Shown: in pieces, positions 35,011 through 48,126 of the stretch
Layout of the letters: each line of letters begins with the position of its first letter
Numbering within the stretch: position 1 is the stretch's first letter
Assembly: GCA_034509735.1 (NCBI GenBank)
Contig: JACGWO010000002.1
Span: 24,103,636-24,167,635 of the forward strand
Direction of reading: 5' to 3'
DNA from: Sesamum alatum
Lineage: Eukaryota > Streptophyta > Magnoliopsida > Lamiales > Pedaliaceae
DNA: 64,000 nucleotides
The notes under the pieces: model-generated
Database searches by the model: none
What the model saw: the letters and a program-made list of their open reading frames with translations, nothing else
What the model was told of the DNA's origin: nothing
Translations under genes and position numbers: made by a program

Positions 35011-35478
35011 CAGCTGCAGCCGCCGCTGCCGGCAGCAGCCCACCGGCACGCGCACAGGCACTGCCTGGCCCGGCAGCGCGCTGCGCGGCCTGGCATTCCG
35101 GCAGGCCGTCGCGCGCGCAGGCTCCCTTGCCTTTCGCGCGCGCTGGCCTGCTGGCTGCCGGCCGTGCCGTGCGCAGTGCGCACGCAGACGTGCACTGGGC
35201 ACGCCTGCCGAGCGCGCGCGCAGACTCCTCCCTCTACGTGCGCGTGCGCCTGGCGGCGCTGCCCAGAGCCCGTCCGCGCGCGGACTCGCGGGCGCGCACG
35301 CGCAGACACCCTTGTCTGCGTGCGCGCGCGCCTGCGCGTAGCCTCCCTGGCTGCGCGCTGCCCCTGCGCGACCGGCTGGGCGGGCGCGCGCAGGCCTCCC
35401 TTGCCTGCGCGCGTCTGCCCTGCCGGCAGCGTGCGGCTGCGCGCGGCCAGCCCTCCCAGCTGGCCGGCTGCGTCGTTT
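35011..35478 (-). repeat. GC-rich island in R5 leader
   Basis: Counterpart of the R3 island on the minus strand, about 80 bp shorter and rearranged inside. It gives long overlapping frames on both strands, which I treat as artefacts of composition. Confidence 0.82.
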
Positions 35479-35675
35479 CTCGTTTTCCGTTCAACTTTCC
35501 ACCCCGTTTCCCAAGAAAAACAGAAAAATACCAACATTCAGAGATTCACACGATTTAAAAGCAATAAAACTGACATGCTTAAAATCAAGAAAAATCAAGA
35601 TTTAATATAAAACATGCCAATATCACGTCTCATGCTTAGAACGCACATTAACCCTAGGCCTATACACCGAACCGG

Positions 35676-35687
35676 GCTCTGATACCA
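35676..35687 (-). other. R5 primer-binding site
   Basis: Minus-strand TGGTATCAGAGC, directly inside the LTR end at 35689. Confidence 0.93.
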
Positions 35688-35688
35688 C

Positions 35689-37669
35689 TGAAAGAAATCG
35701 GTGGATCGTCCCGGGAATTGCGCGAATGCGGAAGCGTGATAAAAATAAACATACAAAAATTAAAGCATGCTTTAAATTTAAAAGAACACGCTCAAGGGGT
35801 GTGCCCTTGAGGTTCCCGGGTGTTCGGTGTATCTCATGATCATATAACATGTAAAGAAATCATGGAGGCCATAGAGTTGAAAATTAAAGAGGGACGAAAA
35901 AGTAAAACGAGACCTACCCGTTGTCGTTTTCGTCTTCAACGGCTACTCGCGTTGTTCCCCATTTTGCACCGAGATCTCGTTCTTGAGACCCTCCAAATCG
36001 TGACAAACAATCCACCCACGTATCTTGCACGTCGTGCTAGCAACGAGCAAGTATTTTTGGAGAGGATAGATTAATCACACGTTATGAATTAACGGGACTA
36101 ATCTTCCTTAGTTCTAATGTTCCAAGAACAAAAGAACAAGAAGTAATTTTCTTGTAAAGAGAGAGGGGGCGGACGAGAGGTGAGGAAGGGGGAGATGAGT
36201 GTGTGTTGTGTGGTGATTTCAAGAATCATCATCCTTCAAAAGGTTGAAAGCTATAGGTATTTATAGAGGAGGAGTTTAATCCTCTTTAAACTCCTACTCT
36301 AAGAACTCTAATTTGACTAGGATTTTGACCTAGTCAAAGTCCTAGTCAAACTAGTGTTTGACCTAGTCAAACAAATGCTAGCCTTCCATTTCCCCTTTTC
36401 ATCTCCACCGTTGATTTTAATTTAATGGAATATTTAAATCCCATTAAATATTCCAAAAGGCTAAAAGAATAAATATAATAAATTAATATTTATTCTAAGC
36501 CCATTAAATCAACCCTTTAATAAATCCTATTTATTAATTTAATTCCCTTTATCAAATAGAAGGAATTAATTTCTCCAAGAAAATATAGGACCCGATTAAA
36601 TCTAATTTAATCATTCCTTTACTCCAATATTTAATCCCAAATTAAATATTAAGTGTGTGTGGATAGTGTGTGACTCTTTAGGTTCACCATTCAGCTAGAC
36701 TTGGTCGGATTCCTAGAATCCGCCCGTTACCATGGGTGGGCATCTAGCAACGGTCCATGGCACTAGAGACTATGTGAAATAATTGGGGATGAACATTTAG
36801 GTTCTAACAGTACACTTGTCCTTCTGTCTTCGATCTCATCACTTAGAGTCTAAGGCACGGAAAAAGCAGGTACCCATTTTGGACCCAAGTGTCGGTCTGT
36901 CCTTACTAAACGCCGCAAGGGAAACCTTTCCCTTCTGTTCAGTTACTGTGGCCACAGATTTCAGGAACAAGACACAGAGCATACATGAGACTCAACTGTC
37001 AATACCTTTTGACAGGAGACAGATCCTTTCTTGGAAACTACTGTCACTTTGTACACCCGAGCTGCACTAGACATGGCTTATGACTACTCAAGAGTATTTT
37101 GGTAATCTCTCACCATATCTAAGATACAGACCTGATGCACAGGTGAACTCAGCAGGACCTCAAGTCAAAGGACTTGGCCTGTACCGTTGGAACCGGGAAT
37201 ACACGTCATACCTTGCTAACCATACTCAAGGTCCTCCGTAAGACGGTTCCCGCGAGTCACCTCAGTGAGCTGCTTCCTAGCATGCTGACCACTAACACTG
37301 CTTAGACGACCTTCGTCACCCGTCGATGAAATACGACAGCAGATGCTTAGTGCAAGTCTCAAAGGGAATCCCGGTACCCATTTTCGGGATTCCTTGACTT
37401 GGAGATTTCCGGACTGATTTGGTAAGACTGATTTCATGGACCTACCTCCAAGCGTAGTCCCAGTCCCCGAAATCGTTTCTCAGTCCGTGGGCTTTGTTTG
37501 CGTAGTGAACAGAAATGTAAATGCAGATAAGTGAACGTAAACAAAGTATTGCCATATGAATTTTCACTTCTTTATTCATAAATATTTTTATCAAATACCA
37601 AAAAAAATTGTGTAGACATAGGTTACATATTCCTGCCAAAATTGGCTTACATGGTCACCTATTCTAACA
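35689..37669 (-). repeat. R5 5' LTR (family C)
   Basis: 1981 bp on the minus strand. TATAAATA (minus) at 36258-36265 with a run of W-box cores at about 36311-36371. Hairpin CTCAAGGG/CCCTTGAG near 35793. Conserved core near 36660-36775. Confidence 0.93.
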
Positions 37670-37714
37670 ATAATTTGCCTACCAAGATTGGCTACATGGT
37701 TACCTATTCTAACA
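37670..37714 (-). repeat. 45-bp LTR 5' terminus (family F)
   Basis: Minus strand TGTTAGAATAGGTAACCATG and 25 more bases, then cut by the start of R5's LTR. It is the first 45 bases of a diverged LTR into which R5 inserted; the rest is not in the window. Confidence 0.75.
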
Positions 37715-39022
37715 TAGTCAAATTAGACTTTAGATTAGTCAAACTAATCTAGGCCTTTGATGTCTCTCCTTTGATCTCATCCGTCCATCACGTTGATGGA
37801 TTGGCTATGAAATATTTAAATCCTATTTAAATAAACCATAGGGCTTTAAATAATTAATATTTATTTTAAGCCCATTTTATTATTTTCAAAAAATCTAATT
37901 AATCAGTTAATTTCATTTAATCTAATTAAAGGAATCAACAATCCAAGAAAAATGGAACCAATTTAATCCAATTAAATTGTTCAACCTCCCTAAATTAATT
38001 CTAAATTAAATACCTTGTCACGGGCGGATTGGGTGCGACTCTTTAGGTTCACCCTCAGCTTGACTTGGTCGGATCCACAATCATCTCATGAAGAAAATTC
38101 ATCCGTTATCATAGGTGGCCGCCTAGCAACGGTCCATGGCACTAGAGACTAGGTTAATGTTTATGGCGTGAACATTTAGGCTCTTCAATATGTTTATCCT
38201 TCCATCTACAATTTCACAGCTTAGAGTCTAGGGCATGGATCTGTAGGTACCCATTCTTGACTTAAGCCTTGGGTCGTCCACACTAAAAGTCACAAGGATC
38301 CTACACCATTGTTCAGTCACTGTGACCACATATTTATTAGGGACGAGTCTAAGAGTAAAGTGAGATGTTACTATCAACCTTTTGACAGGAGATGGATCCT
38401 CTCTTAGGACCTATTGTCACATTACACATCTTGACTTCACTAGATAGGGCTTATGGCAACCAAGTTACTGGACTTGGTAGCCTCTTGCCACATCTAAGAT
38501 ACAGGCACGGTGTGTAAGTGATCTCAGCAGTCCCTCAAGTCTGAGTATCAAATTTGTACTGTTGGAACTGGGAACACAAGTCATACCAACCGACCCTACT
38601 CGAGGTCTTTCCTATGAAGGTTCCACGAGACACCTCAGTCAGCTGGCACCTAGCTAGCTGACCCACTAACATTGCATGGACGAGCCTCGTCACATTGTAA
38701 TTTCTTAGTGTAAGTCTCACACGAATTCTCGATACCCTATCTCGAGATTCCTTGACTTCGAGCGTTTCAAATTGATTCACTGGAACTGATTTCATGACCT
38801 GCCATCGAATCCGCAGTTCTAGTTTCTAGGAATGTCGTTTCAGTCTGTGGGCTTTATTTGTGCAGTGAACAATTAATATAAAGCAGCAAAGTGAACACAA
38901 ACAAAGTATTGAGCCAAATGAATATCACATTGTTATTCATGAAAATTATTAAAACACCAAAATTGTTCAGACATAGGTTACATTAGCCCATCAGATTGGC
39001 TTCACGGTCACCTATTCTAACA
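37715..39022 (-). repeat. LTR fragment, family E
   Basis: On the minus strand it starts TGTTAGAATAGGTGACCGTG at 39022. It contains the conserved core (about 38155-38030) and runs 1308 bp before being cut at the family F terminus. The LTR 3' end is missing. It sits inside the Gag remnant of R6. Confidence 0.85.
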
Positions 39023-39556
39023 GAATAGACTTCTCAAGTCTGTTCATGTTGTAGTTAACAACAAATGGGTCAAAGGACGGAGGAAGCGACTAGAGGATCA
39101 CGTCAATGTACGTGTCATTGTTAAGCCAGCTTTAAGGTCCTCGAGGTTCTCCACTAGGTAGAGCATCTTGACCCCATGACTTTGTTCAGACGATCCTTCA
39201 GCCAGCTTGGTGCCAAAGAATGCTTTTGTGGCTGCATATCTAATATGTCTGTCCGGAACTGCATAAACCTCGTTCATACGGAGCATTATGGCGGAGACGT
39301 TGTCCAGCCTCTCATATTGCTTCTGGATGTCATTAGACATCAAAGTCAATATGATACTCCATACTTTTTGGTTATCCTCATGCCATTTCTCGAATGTCAA
39401 ACGTTCTTCGGGCATGGACTCCTCCGGTAAGTCGCTCGGCGGCGGCTCGTTCAAGATGTAGCCTTAGATAATCCTCAGGTGTCTTAGCCAGTCCGAGTAG
39501 TTCATTCTGTTAAACTTATTAGTCTCAAGTACCATGGTCAAACGATTCTTAGCCAT
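39023..39556 (-). pseudogene. R6 gag 5' fragment
   Basis: ATG at 39556 (minus), then the Gag N-terminus with frame breaks near 39470-39530. An open stretch 39454-39098 matches the DLPEESMPEERLTFEKWHED region and the following conserved Gag helices, and a shift near 39098 ends it. The CCHC knuckle and everything after are missing. Confidence 0.88.
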
Positions 39557-41468
39557 ATATACATTTATAAAATGTAAAGCAAAAATTAATAGATGATGGT
39601 AATATTATTATTCAAGTTGAAGACATGGGCTTTTAGTCTTTAACCCTCTCACTATTTATACGAAAGTCCACCACTCTCAAGTGCAGTTTCGGAAAATCAT
39701 TTCCTAGTGGGCCTGGGATCCATAAGTGTGATTCCCATGCCCTGCTTTTATGATTCACATGAAGAAAACTTCATGGGAAATATCCAATATCATTCTCATC
39801 CAATAAGATTCCCAAGATATTTTGCCTCACCTATTCGCATGGTTTCGAGACTCCAAGCGAACCATGTTACTCAGTGTTGGACCCGACCCATCAACCAAAT
39901 CATGCCTCAACTGTTACCCCCCACCACTCGTGAGACAGGGAAACAACAAGTGTAATCTCTTTGTTCACAACAGTGGTGCAGCTTTCCCCCAGTCCAAGTA
40001 TGCCACGACTCGTGAGACCACACTTGGATAGTGGTAGCTTCCTCACCATATTGCTGTGGATGGAAGGCTTGGACATATCAAAATACCATTTTTATCCAAG
40101 TCCATTTGGGGCCTAATATTTAATTTGGTCCAACCAAATGAGAGTTTGATAATGACTGAGACCTCATCACATGAAGTGTTTTAGAATGCATAAATATCCA
40201 TAAAGCGTTAAATAAATACGCCGCATGAAATAAAACATAACATATCCCTGTTAGGATGATCACAAGCCCAACCTATGCGACCTATTGAGCCCGCAGTGAG
40301 TCTATGGTCTATCTAGGATGGTCCTACCCTATTACATTAGTGATTGTGGCTCTTCTTGTTTTACGCCTTGATGTACACCTTGGGCCTCCGACTCCATGAG
40401 CATGTTATTATTACAAAAATAAACCTCACCAAAAATTAGTTACTCTCATTACATATGAAAGCAATACATGGAAAGGAAATAAACAAGCCTTAACAACATG
40501 AGCCTAGAAAAATGGGAAATGATAGTCCCAAAACAAGAGGCACACAGGCCCCACCCGACAGAAATGTAAGTAAATAACATTCATCCATACATAAGGTCTA
40601 GGGCTCTTGTGATCATCCTATTTTGATCCCATCAACACACATAACATAATTATACCAAATAATCATGCTTAATCACCGATATTCAGAATATCCAAGTGAT
40701 GTCAAACATCACGAGGTATAAATATATAAATAATGTGCAAGAGTCAAATTTTAAATTTAATAGACATTATATACAATGCATCCAATGTATGTACTAAATC
40801 CAAATTAATTAAGCAAATTTGATCCAAGAAAAAATCCAATAATTCCAAAATCAAATATGCAAAATTAATTCATTTTCATAAAATGTGCAAAAATGACTAG
40901 AAAATCTAATTTTCAGAAAAATGTCGAAAACCGGCACAAAACGGCCGAGTCGTTTGCCTGCTGGCCGGCCGCCGACACAGGGTTGAGCGCGCGCGTGCCC
41001 TTGTGCAGCACTGGCCTAGCCAGCAGTCAGTAGCCAGGGCGCTCATGCACACAGCGCGTGCGCACATGGCGTGGGCGCCCTCCTACGTGCGGCGGCCCCT
41101 ACCAGCACGCACGCTAGCAAACACGCCAACCAGGCTACGCGCCGGCGTGAGCCCGCGCGCGCCGCCAGCCAGTGGCTAGCCGGCATGGGCGGCAGCCAAC
41201 TGTTGTCACTGCTGTCCGTTTTTTTTTTTTTTATTTGTTTTTGATTTCTCATTTCAGCACATTAATATATAAAATGTATTGAAAATAAACATGTAATTCC
41301 AATCTATGAAATCGCTCATATAATGTCCATTGAATTCAAACAAATGAACAAGAACATTCATTCATATATTCATACATCTATAAAAGCTTATAAAGCCATA
41401 AAAGCACGTTGTATATGCCAATCACATAGATCTATGCCCCTTATATCGAACCGGGCTCTGATACCACT
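39557..41468 (-). other. R6 leader and primer-binding site
   Basis: Primer site TGGTATCAGAGC (minus) at 41455-41466. GC-rich island 40932-41218. Arms 40601-40618 and 40254-40269. Palindromes at 40004-40014 (perfect) and 39922-39932 (one change). TATAAATA (minus) 39653-39660. Same order as R2 and R9. No gene supported. Confidence 0.82.
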
Positions 41469-42534
41469 AGAAGGACAAACGATTCGCCGGGGAGCGCGAG
41501 CGGTAGCGTGAAACGATTAAAATTGCATAAATTAAAGTAATGATCATAAAATCCCAAGGGGTGTACCCTTTGATGCTCAACCGGGCGTACGATGTAGGAT
41601 GTAACAATATCACAAACACATATTGTACATAGAGCATAGAAATGAAAAGCAAACTACGAAAGCGTAAAACGGAAATTACCTTTGTAGTTTTGTCGCTTAC
41701 ACAGCCACGAGTGTTGTTCCTCTCCGGATAATGCTCACAAAGTTCAAACGTATGAACTCTCTAGAGCAGTCCACACCACACCGGAAGAGATGCATATTTT
41801 TCTTGCTAGAAGAAAACGGATCAAGAGGATTCAGTTTAAGAAAATCGAACACTATTGAATTGGTGTCTTTCTTAAACTTGTTTTTGTTCTTCAAAATGAT
41901 CCAAGATCAAATGAAAAACAAAATGGAATAGCAGCGAGAGAGAGGGTCGAAAATTGTGAGGAGAAGTGTAGTGTGTTTTTCTTCTATTTCCTAGAAAAAG
42001 ATGAAAATGAATTCTCTTGCATTGATGATTGTATATACTCATACATATACAAAATTAATGTGATTATTGGAGTGTATCTAGGTTCATCTAAGGATGTCTG
42101 GATACATCCCAATCAATCCCACTAATTCATCAATCAAGTCTACCATCTCTTAAGGTATGATTTAATCATACCAAATGAGAGAGGCATGATTGGAATTGAT
42201 TTGTCCCTTACCAAAAGAGACAAGTCAACTCATCAAGGCCATGTATGGCTGATTTTTACCTCTCCAAGGGTGGTAATTTTCGGCCATACCACTATAGGGA
42301 AGAAGTCCAACTTCTTCCTATTCCAAAAGTTGAATTAACACACCTTTTGTGCCAAAATTTAACGGACCGAGTTCCACTGTAATCTAATTTCAATGAACCA
42401 AAATTAAATCCCATTTAATTTAAGGTCCACTTAAATAATTCCCATTGATCTTTGCATCCAATTAAAAGACCTAATTTTTCGTCTCTCTACATTAATCGAT
42501 GAATCCCATTTACCGATCAAACGAGGGCCCGATA
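41469..42534 (-). repeat. R6 5' LTR, truncated
   Basis: The LTR 3' part on the minus strand, 1066 bp, colinear with family A. The terminal base next to the primer site is changed. Cut at 42534 by a family D LTR; the remainder is not seen on the far side. Confidence 0.87.
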
Positions 42535-44394
42535 TGTTAGAATAGGTGACCAGAAAGTCAATTGGATTGGTTGTTCTGGGAACTATTCATCGAACTTTAT
42601 CAAAGTAATATTATACTGATGGATAAAGTAAGTATTCATCACTGGCAAAATGTGTTTATTATGCTTACTACTTACATTGAATGCTGTTTCAATGTCACAA
42701 TAAATGCCCACAGACTGATTAGTTAAAACCATTGAGTTGAGTTGTGCATAGGTTGGCGACTATGAAACCAACTCCTTGAGGGTCGGTCTGAAACGTTCCA
42801 AGTCGAGGACCTCGAGACTGGCCTCGAGCGCCCTATAGAGACTTGCACTAAGTATTGCATTCACTGGGTGAGTGCCAAGTTTCATCGGTGTCAGACGTAG
42901 GTCGTCTATGGAATTTTATTGGGTTAGTTGCCAAGGTAGTCGGCTGACTGAACTGACTCGCGGGAATCGTCATATGGAAGCCTTGGAGGCTTGGTCGGTG
43001 TGACTGGAATTCCCGGTTCCGATAGTACGGGATTAGTCCTCGGACTTGAGGAATCATGCCAGTCGCATGCAAATGAAGGTTGTATCTTGGATCTGGCGAG
43101 AGGTAACCGTGTCTTTGATATGGTCATTATAAGCCTTGTCCAGTGCAGGCGGAGTATGTAGTGAGGATGGTGGATTCCAAGATAGAATATGTCCCCTATC
43201 AGTATTTGATAGCTATGTCTCCTATGCGCTTTGAAATGGTTTTGACTCATTAAGTCTACGGTCGTAGCGATTGGTCGAGTAGGGAATGGTTCCCTAGGTC
43301 GATTAATAGAGTAAACGCGTCTCGAGTTTGTAGCATAGTTGCCTAGCCCAGGATGGGAACCGACACCCAATTCCATGCCCTACACTAAGGCCGGGAGATG
43401 GTCGACGGAAGGACTATACCTATATGAAATTCGGAGCCTAAATTTTCACGCCAACATTCACCTAGTCTCTAGTGCCATGGACCGTTGCTAGACGGCCACC
43501 CATGGTAACGGGCATTTCTGATTAATGGTTAATCAGAAATAATTAATTAAGTTGGATGTAATTAATCAATTGTGTTGGACACAAGCCCAAGTCTAGCTGA
43601 GGGTGAACCTAAGGAGTCACACACAAATCACTATGGAAGTAGTGGAATTAATTTGGAATTAATTCTGGAAGAAGTGAATTAATTTAATTAGATTAAATTA
43701 ATTCAAGGAGAATATAAATGATTGGATCATTTATTGGGAAAATCCATTAGATGGATGTCCCAAGAATTAATTAATTCGATTAATTAATTTTGGGCTTAAT
43801 ACCTTTAAATTAATTGGATTAATTTATTAGGTTTCGTTTAATTAATTAATTGGATCAATTAATTAGTATTTGAGCTTAAGTTTATTTAATTAGATTAAAT
43901 AAACTTTTGGATTTCGATAAGGTTTAAAATTAATTCGATTAATTTGAAACCCATGGATCACTTGATTTAATTTGATTAAATCAAGACCGGTCAAAATCAG
44001 TCCATGACTTGAAATCAAAGCTCAAAGGTTTGATGCAAGTTTAAGAGGAGTTGTAAGTCCTCCATTTAAGCAATGATGTGGCTCCATGTAAGCAATGATG
44101 TGGCTTGCCATGATGGCTAGGTGGTCCACATATTGTGCTAACATGGTTGGAGGTTGAGCACAAGTTGTGCATTAGTGTGTAGGTGGTTTTGGAAACTACC
44201 TACAACTACACAACACATGTATACACTTTTCATCTCCCTAACTTGAACTCTCCTCACATAAGCCACGAAAATTTCCATCTTTTTCTCCTTCTTTTGAGTT
44301 CTCTTTGAATTGGATTCAAGATGATAACATGAGAAATACATATACACTAATCAATAGTGTAATACGTTTTTCGTTTCTTCCTTGATCTAGCTTC
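42535..44394 (+). repeat. LTR fragment, family D
   Basis: Starts TGTTAGAATAGGTGACCAG and runs 1860 bp, with the conserved core near 43455-43625 split by about 60 bp of TAATTA-rich sequence. It then has many short TTAATT repeats. Cut at 44394 by R7's LTR; its own 3' end is missing. Confidence 0.85.
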
Positions 44395-45867
44395 TGTTAG
44401 AATAGGGGACCAGAAAGTCAATGGTATTGGCTGTTCTGAGAACCATTCATCAATCTGTGAATAAGTAATATTATGTTAATGAATGTAGTAAGAATTCATA
44501 GGCATGAGTTTTTTGTACTTACTGCTTGTCACAAACAAACGCCCACAGACTGAAATAACATTTTGGGAAATTGGAACTACGCTTGGAGGTGGGTTCATGA
44601 AATCAGTTTCACCGAATCGGTCTGAAATACTCCAAGTCCAAGGAATCTCGAGACAGGGCATCGAGGATCCCCTTGAGACTTGCACTAAGCATCTGCTGTC
44701 GTGTTTCATTGACGAGTGGCGAGGATCGTCTAAGCAGTGTTAGTGGGTCAGCCTGCAAGGGAGCGGCCGACTGAGGTGACTCGCGGGAATCGTCATATGG
44801 CAACCATTCGGACTTGGTCGGTATGACTCGTATTCCCAGTTATGATAGTATGGGATTAGTCCTCGGACTTGAGGATCACGGCAGTCCCCTACATACTAAG
44901 GTTGTATCTTGGATATGGTGAAATTTGACCAGTTATATTACATGGTCATCATAAGCCTCGTCCAATACAGTCGGAGTATGTAAGAACGGTGTATTCCAAG
45001 ATAGGATTTGTCCCCTGTCAAAGGATATGACAGCGAGATCTCCTATGCGCTCGGAGATAATTTAGACTCACAAAGTCTATGGCCGTAGCACTTGATGTAG
45101 TAGGAAAGGATTTCCTACGTCGAGTTAAACCTATCTCGAGCATTATGCATAGTTGCCTAGTCAAGGATGGGAACCGACGCCCAATTTCATGCCCTAGACT
45201 AAAGGCCGGGAGACAGCTGACAGTAGGACCGTACCCGTACATATCGAGCGACGGTAGGACCGTACCTGCACGTAACTCGGAGCCTAAATGTTCACACCAC
45301 ATATTGACCTAGTCTCTAGTGCCATGGACCGTTGCTAGATGGTCACCCATGGTAACAAACTACTTTGGTTATGGAATAACGAGAAGTAGGTCCAAGTCTA
45401 GCTGAAAGGTGAACCTAAAGAGTCACACCTGCTACACCAAATGAAAGGGAATTAATTTGGAATTAATTCCGGGAGAAGGTTTAATTTAATGGAATTAAAT
45501 TATACTTCTTGGAGATTAATGCCTCGATGGATTATTTGGAATAATTGGGCTTGAGTTCATAAATTAGATTTATGGATTTTATAAAGCATGGGCTTCCCTT
45601 TTAATTAGATTAAAAGGGTGAATTAATTAATGGGCTTGGTATATTAAATAGGATTTAATATAAAGTTTATGGGACTATTTAATTGGGAATTAAATGAAGT
45701 CAATTCTATTAATTAATTAATGGACTTAGTATATTAAATAGGATTTAATATAAAGTTCATGGGATTATTTAATTTTGAATTAAATAAAGTCCATTTCATA
45801 AAGCCCATCCAAATGGATGGACAAGATTTGATCAAGGGATTGATGAGATGAAAGGCCATGATTAATT

Positions 45868-45982
45868 TGACTTAATCAAATCCTAGTCAAACTAGGATTT
45901 GACTAGGTCAAAATCCTAGTCAAAGTGTGTCTCTTCAGAAGAGTTTGAGAAGGAATAGAAAATTTCATCTTCTATAAATACT

Positions 45983-46013
<31 letters not shown>
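45868..46013 (+). promoter_or_regulatory. R7 LTR promoter region and CA microsatellite
   Basis: Inverted copies of TTTGACTAGG/CCTAGTCAAA, then TATAAATA at 45973-45980, then about 14 CA units. S1 has only a short CA tract here, so the microsatellite grew in this copy. Confidence 0.55.
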
Positions 46014-46016
<3 letters not shown>

Positions 46017-46482
46017 CTAATCTCTACAACTCTCATATCTCAAAATCCTCTCAAGAATTCGTCCATCCCTCTTATACTCTTCAAGATTTCTACTTTGTTA
46101 TTCTTGATGGATTCAACTTAGAACATAAGAGACGTCGATTGCGTTAATTGATAGCGTGCATCGATGTCTCTTCTCCCCAAATAATTTCTTGAAGGATTCT
46201 TTGCTTTCCGGTGTAGCGAGTGTCATGATTTAGAGGGTCCCTTCTTTGAGATCTTGGTGCAAAATGGGGAACAATGCATGTAGCCGAATGAAGACAAAAC
46301 TACAACGGGGTAGGTTGTTTAATTTTGTTTTTTCGGTTCGAATTCTATGGCCTTCATGTTGTATTTTTATTGAACATGAGATACACCAAACGCCCGGGAG
46401 AATCAAGCGCACACCCCTTGATCCGGTTATGTATGTTATGCATGATTTAAATTTCGTTTAATTATGCTTTGCAATTTTATTA

Positions 46483-48055
46483 GGGATAATTACATTTACA
46501 CCCCCTCACCTATTGTCCATTTACACAAATCACCCCTGCCTTTTGAAAAATTACAGAAACTACCCCTGGCAGCCTTTAAAATCCAAAAATACCCCTATTA
46601 ATTTGGTCAAACTTTACTATAAATTTTGAAGTACAAAAATGCCCTTAGGGGTGTTTCTGTAGTTATCAAAAAGTAGAGGGGATGTTAATATAATGTCTAT
46701 GAGGATGAGTAATATGACCCCATATATTTTTTCATTATTTATATCAAACATAAATTTAAATTTAAATTATTTTATCAATTTTTTTTAATTGAATCTCTAC
46801 ATAAAATTACAGTTTCTAATAATTGAAATATTAAATTATTCAATTAGTATATATTTCTAAACTTAGTTACTAGATTATAAGTTTAAATTAAAAAAATATC
46901 ATACTTGAATAAATTATTTGAAATTATTAAAATTAAAAAAATATTTATCCTCTATTTTTATTTATAACTAAAATTAATAAATTATATCAAACTTAAATTT
47001 AAGTTTAAATTATTTTATTAACTATTTTTATTGAATCTTTACATATATTACACGTTTTAATAATTGAAATATTAAATTATTCAATTAATATGATACAAAA
47101 AGTTAGTTTCTAAGCTATACATTTAAATTGTAATTATCATACTTGTATAAATGATTTTAGATTCTTAAAATTAAAAGATTATTTATCCACTATGTTTATT
47201 TGTATCTAAATTTTACTATGATTAATAAATTATAGATATATGTATATCTATATATATATTTATACATATATAAATATATATATTTATACATATATAATAT
47301 ATGTTTATATTTTGTACATACATATTTAGATAGCAGACGAATGTGCCGGAGGGCGACAATGAAGGCGGGTGAAAGGGGAAGAGGGGTCTGGCGCAGACGG
47401 GGAGGCGGCAAAGAGGGCGCAAGCGGGGCGGCGGGGTGAGGGATAATTTAAAAAAAATAAAATATTTTTTAATAAATAAATTATTTATTTTACTAATTCT
47501 GATATGATTTACATAAAATTCATAAATTATTTTAAATTATAATATATTAATTTAATAAAATTTAGTTATAAATAAAAATAGAGGATAAATATTTTTTTAA
47601 TTTTAATGATTTCAAATAATTTATTCAAGTATGATATTTTTTTAATTTAAACTTATAATCTAGTAACTAATTTTAGAAATATATATTAATTGAATAATTT
47701 AGTATATAGACATTGTAACTATTAGACATTGTAATTTTATATAGAGATTCAATTAAAAAAATTGATAAAATAATTTAAATTTAAATTTAAGTTTGATATA
47801 AATAATAAAAAAATATGGGGTCATATTACTTATCCTCATAGACATTACATTAGCACCCCTCTACCTTTTGGTAATTACAGAAACACCCCCTAAGGGCATT
47901 TTTGTCCTTCAAAATTTATAGTAATGTTTGACCAAATCAATAGGGGTATTTTTGGGTTTTAAAGGCTGCCAGGGGTAGTTTCTGTAATTTTTCAAAAGGC
48001 AGGGGTGGTTTGTGTAAATGGACAATAGGTGAGGGGGTGTAAATGTAATTATCCC
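46483..48055. mobile_element. Non-autonomous Mutator-like element, long terminal inverted repeats
   Basis: 1573 bp starting GGGATAATTACATTTACACC and ending with its inverse. It is flanked by the perfect 9-bp duplication ATTTTATTA (46474-46482 and 48056-48064), and the LTR reads on across the gap. A 9-bp duplication is typical of Mutator-like transposons. The inverted repeats run about 490-500 bp (to about 46980 on the left, 47565 on the right). On the left the inner ~245 bp (46738-46981) is followed by a diverged direct copy (46982-47235). The centre has a TATA-rich run (47235-47320) and a GC-rich ~110-bp segment (47338-47445). No transposase is present. Confidence 0.9.
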
Positions 48056-48126
48056 ATTTTATTATGCAATCTTTCGCGCTTCCGCTATTCATGTTCATCT
48101 CCCAAGACAATCCACATAACATTTCA

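Larger units (their letters stand above)
34052..37669 (-). mobile_element. R5: family C 5' fragment (LTR and leader)
   Basis: Read on the minus strand: LTR 37669-35689, primer site 35687-35676, leader 35675-34052. It stops before the CACGAGTCGTG palindromes and gag. Matches R3 12131-15770 in order and content. The break at 34052 abuts the plus-strand fragment, so this is the point where the orientation flips. Confidence 0.9.
39023..42534 (-). mobile_element. R6: family A 5' fragment (gag, leader, part LTR)
   Basis: Minus strand: LTR part 42534-41469, primer site 41466-41455, leader 41454-39557, gag 39556-39023. The LTR is cut at 42534 by a plus-strand family D LTR, and gag is cut by the family E LTR. 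Its pol is not found. Confidence 0.88.
44395..48126 (+). repeat. R7 5' LTR (family B) carrying a DNA transposon
   Basis: About 2150 bp of family B LTR once the insertion 46483-48055 and one 9-bp duplication are removed; colinear with S1. TATAAATA at 45973-45980, W-box cores at about 45868-45925, (CA)n at about 45986-46013. The terminal hairpin near 46403 has one mismatch. Confidence 0.92.

Noticed and set aside
35007..35610. Long open frames in the R5 GC-rich island
   Set aside because: Same composition artefact as in R3; no frame is shared between the two islands.
43540..44000. TTAATT-rich stretch as a centromeric satellite
   Set aside because: Units are irregular and lie inside a family D LTR; there is no long tandem array.
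45986..46013. (CA)n run as a functional Z-DNA or regulatory site
   Set aside because: It is an ordinary microsatellite, expanded in only one of two family B LTRs.
47196..47422. Small frames in the core of the Mutator-like element as transposase
   Set aside because: They are mostly translations of TATA-rich repeat, rich in Tyr/Ile/Lys, with no recognisable domain.
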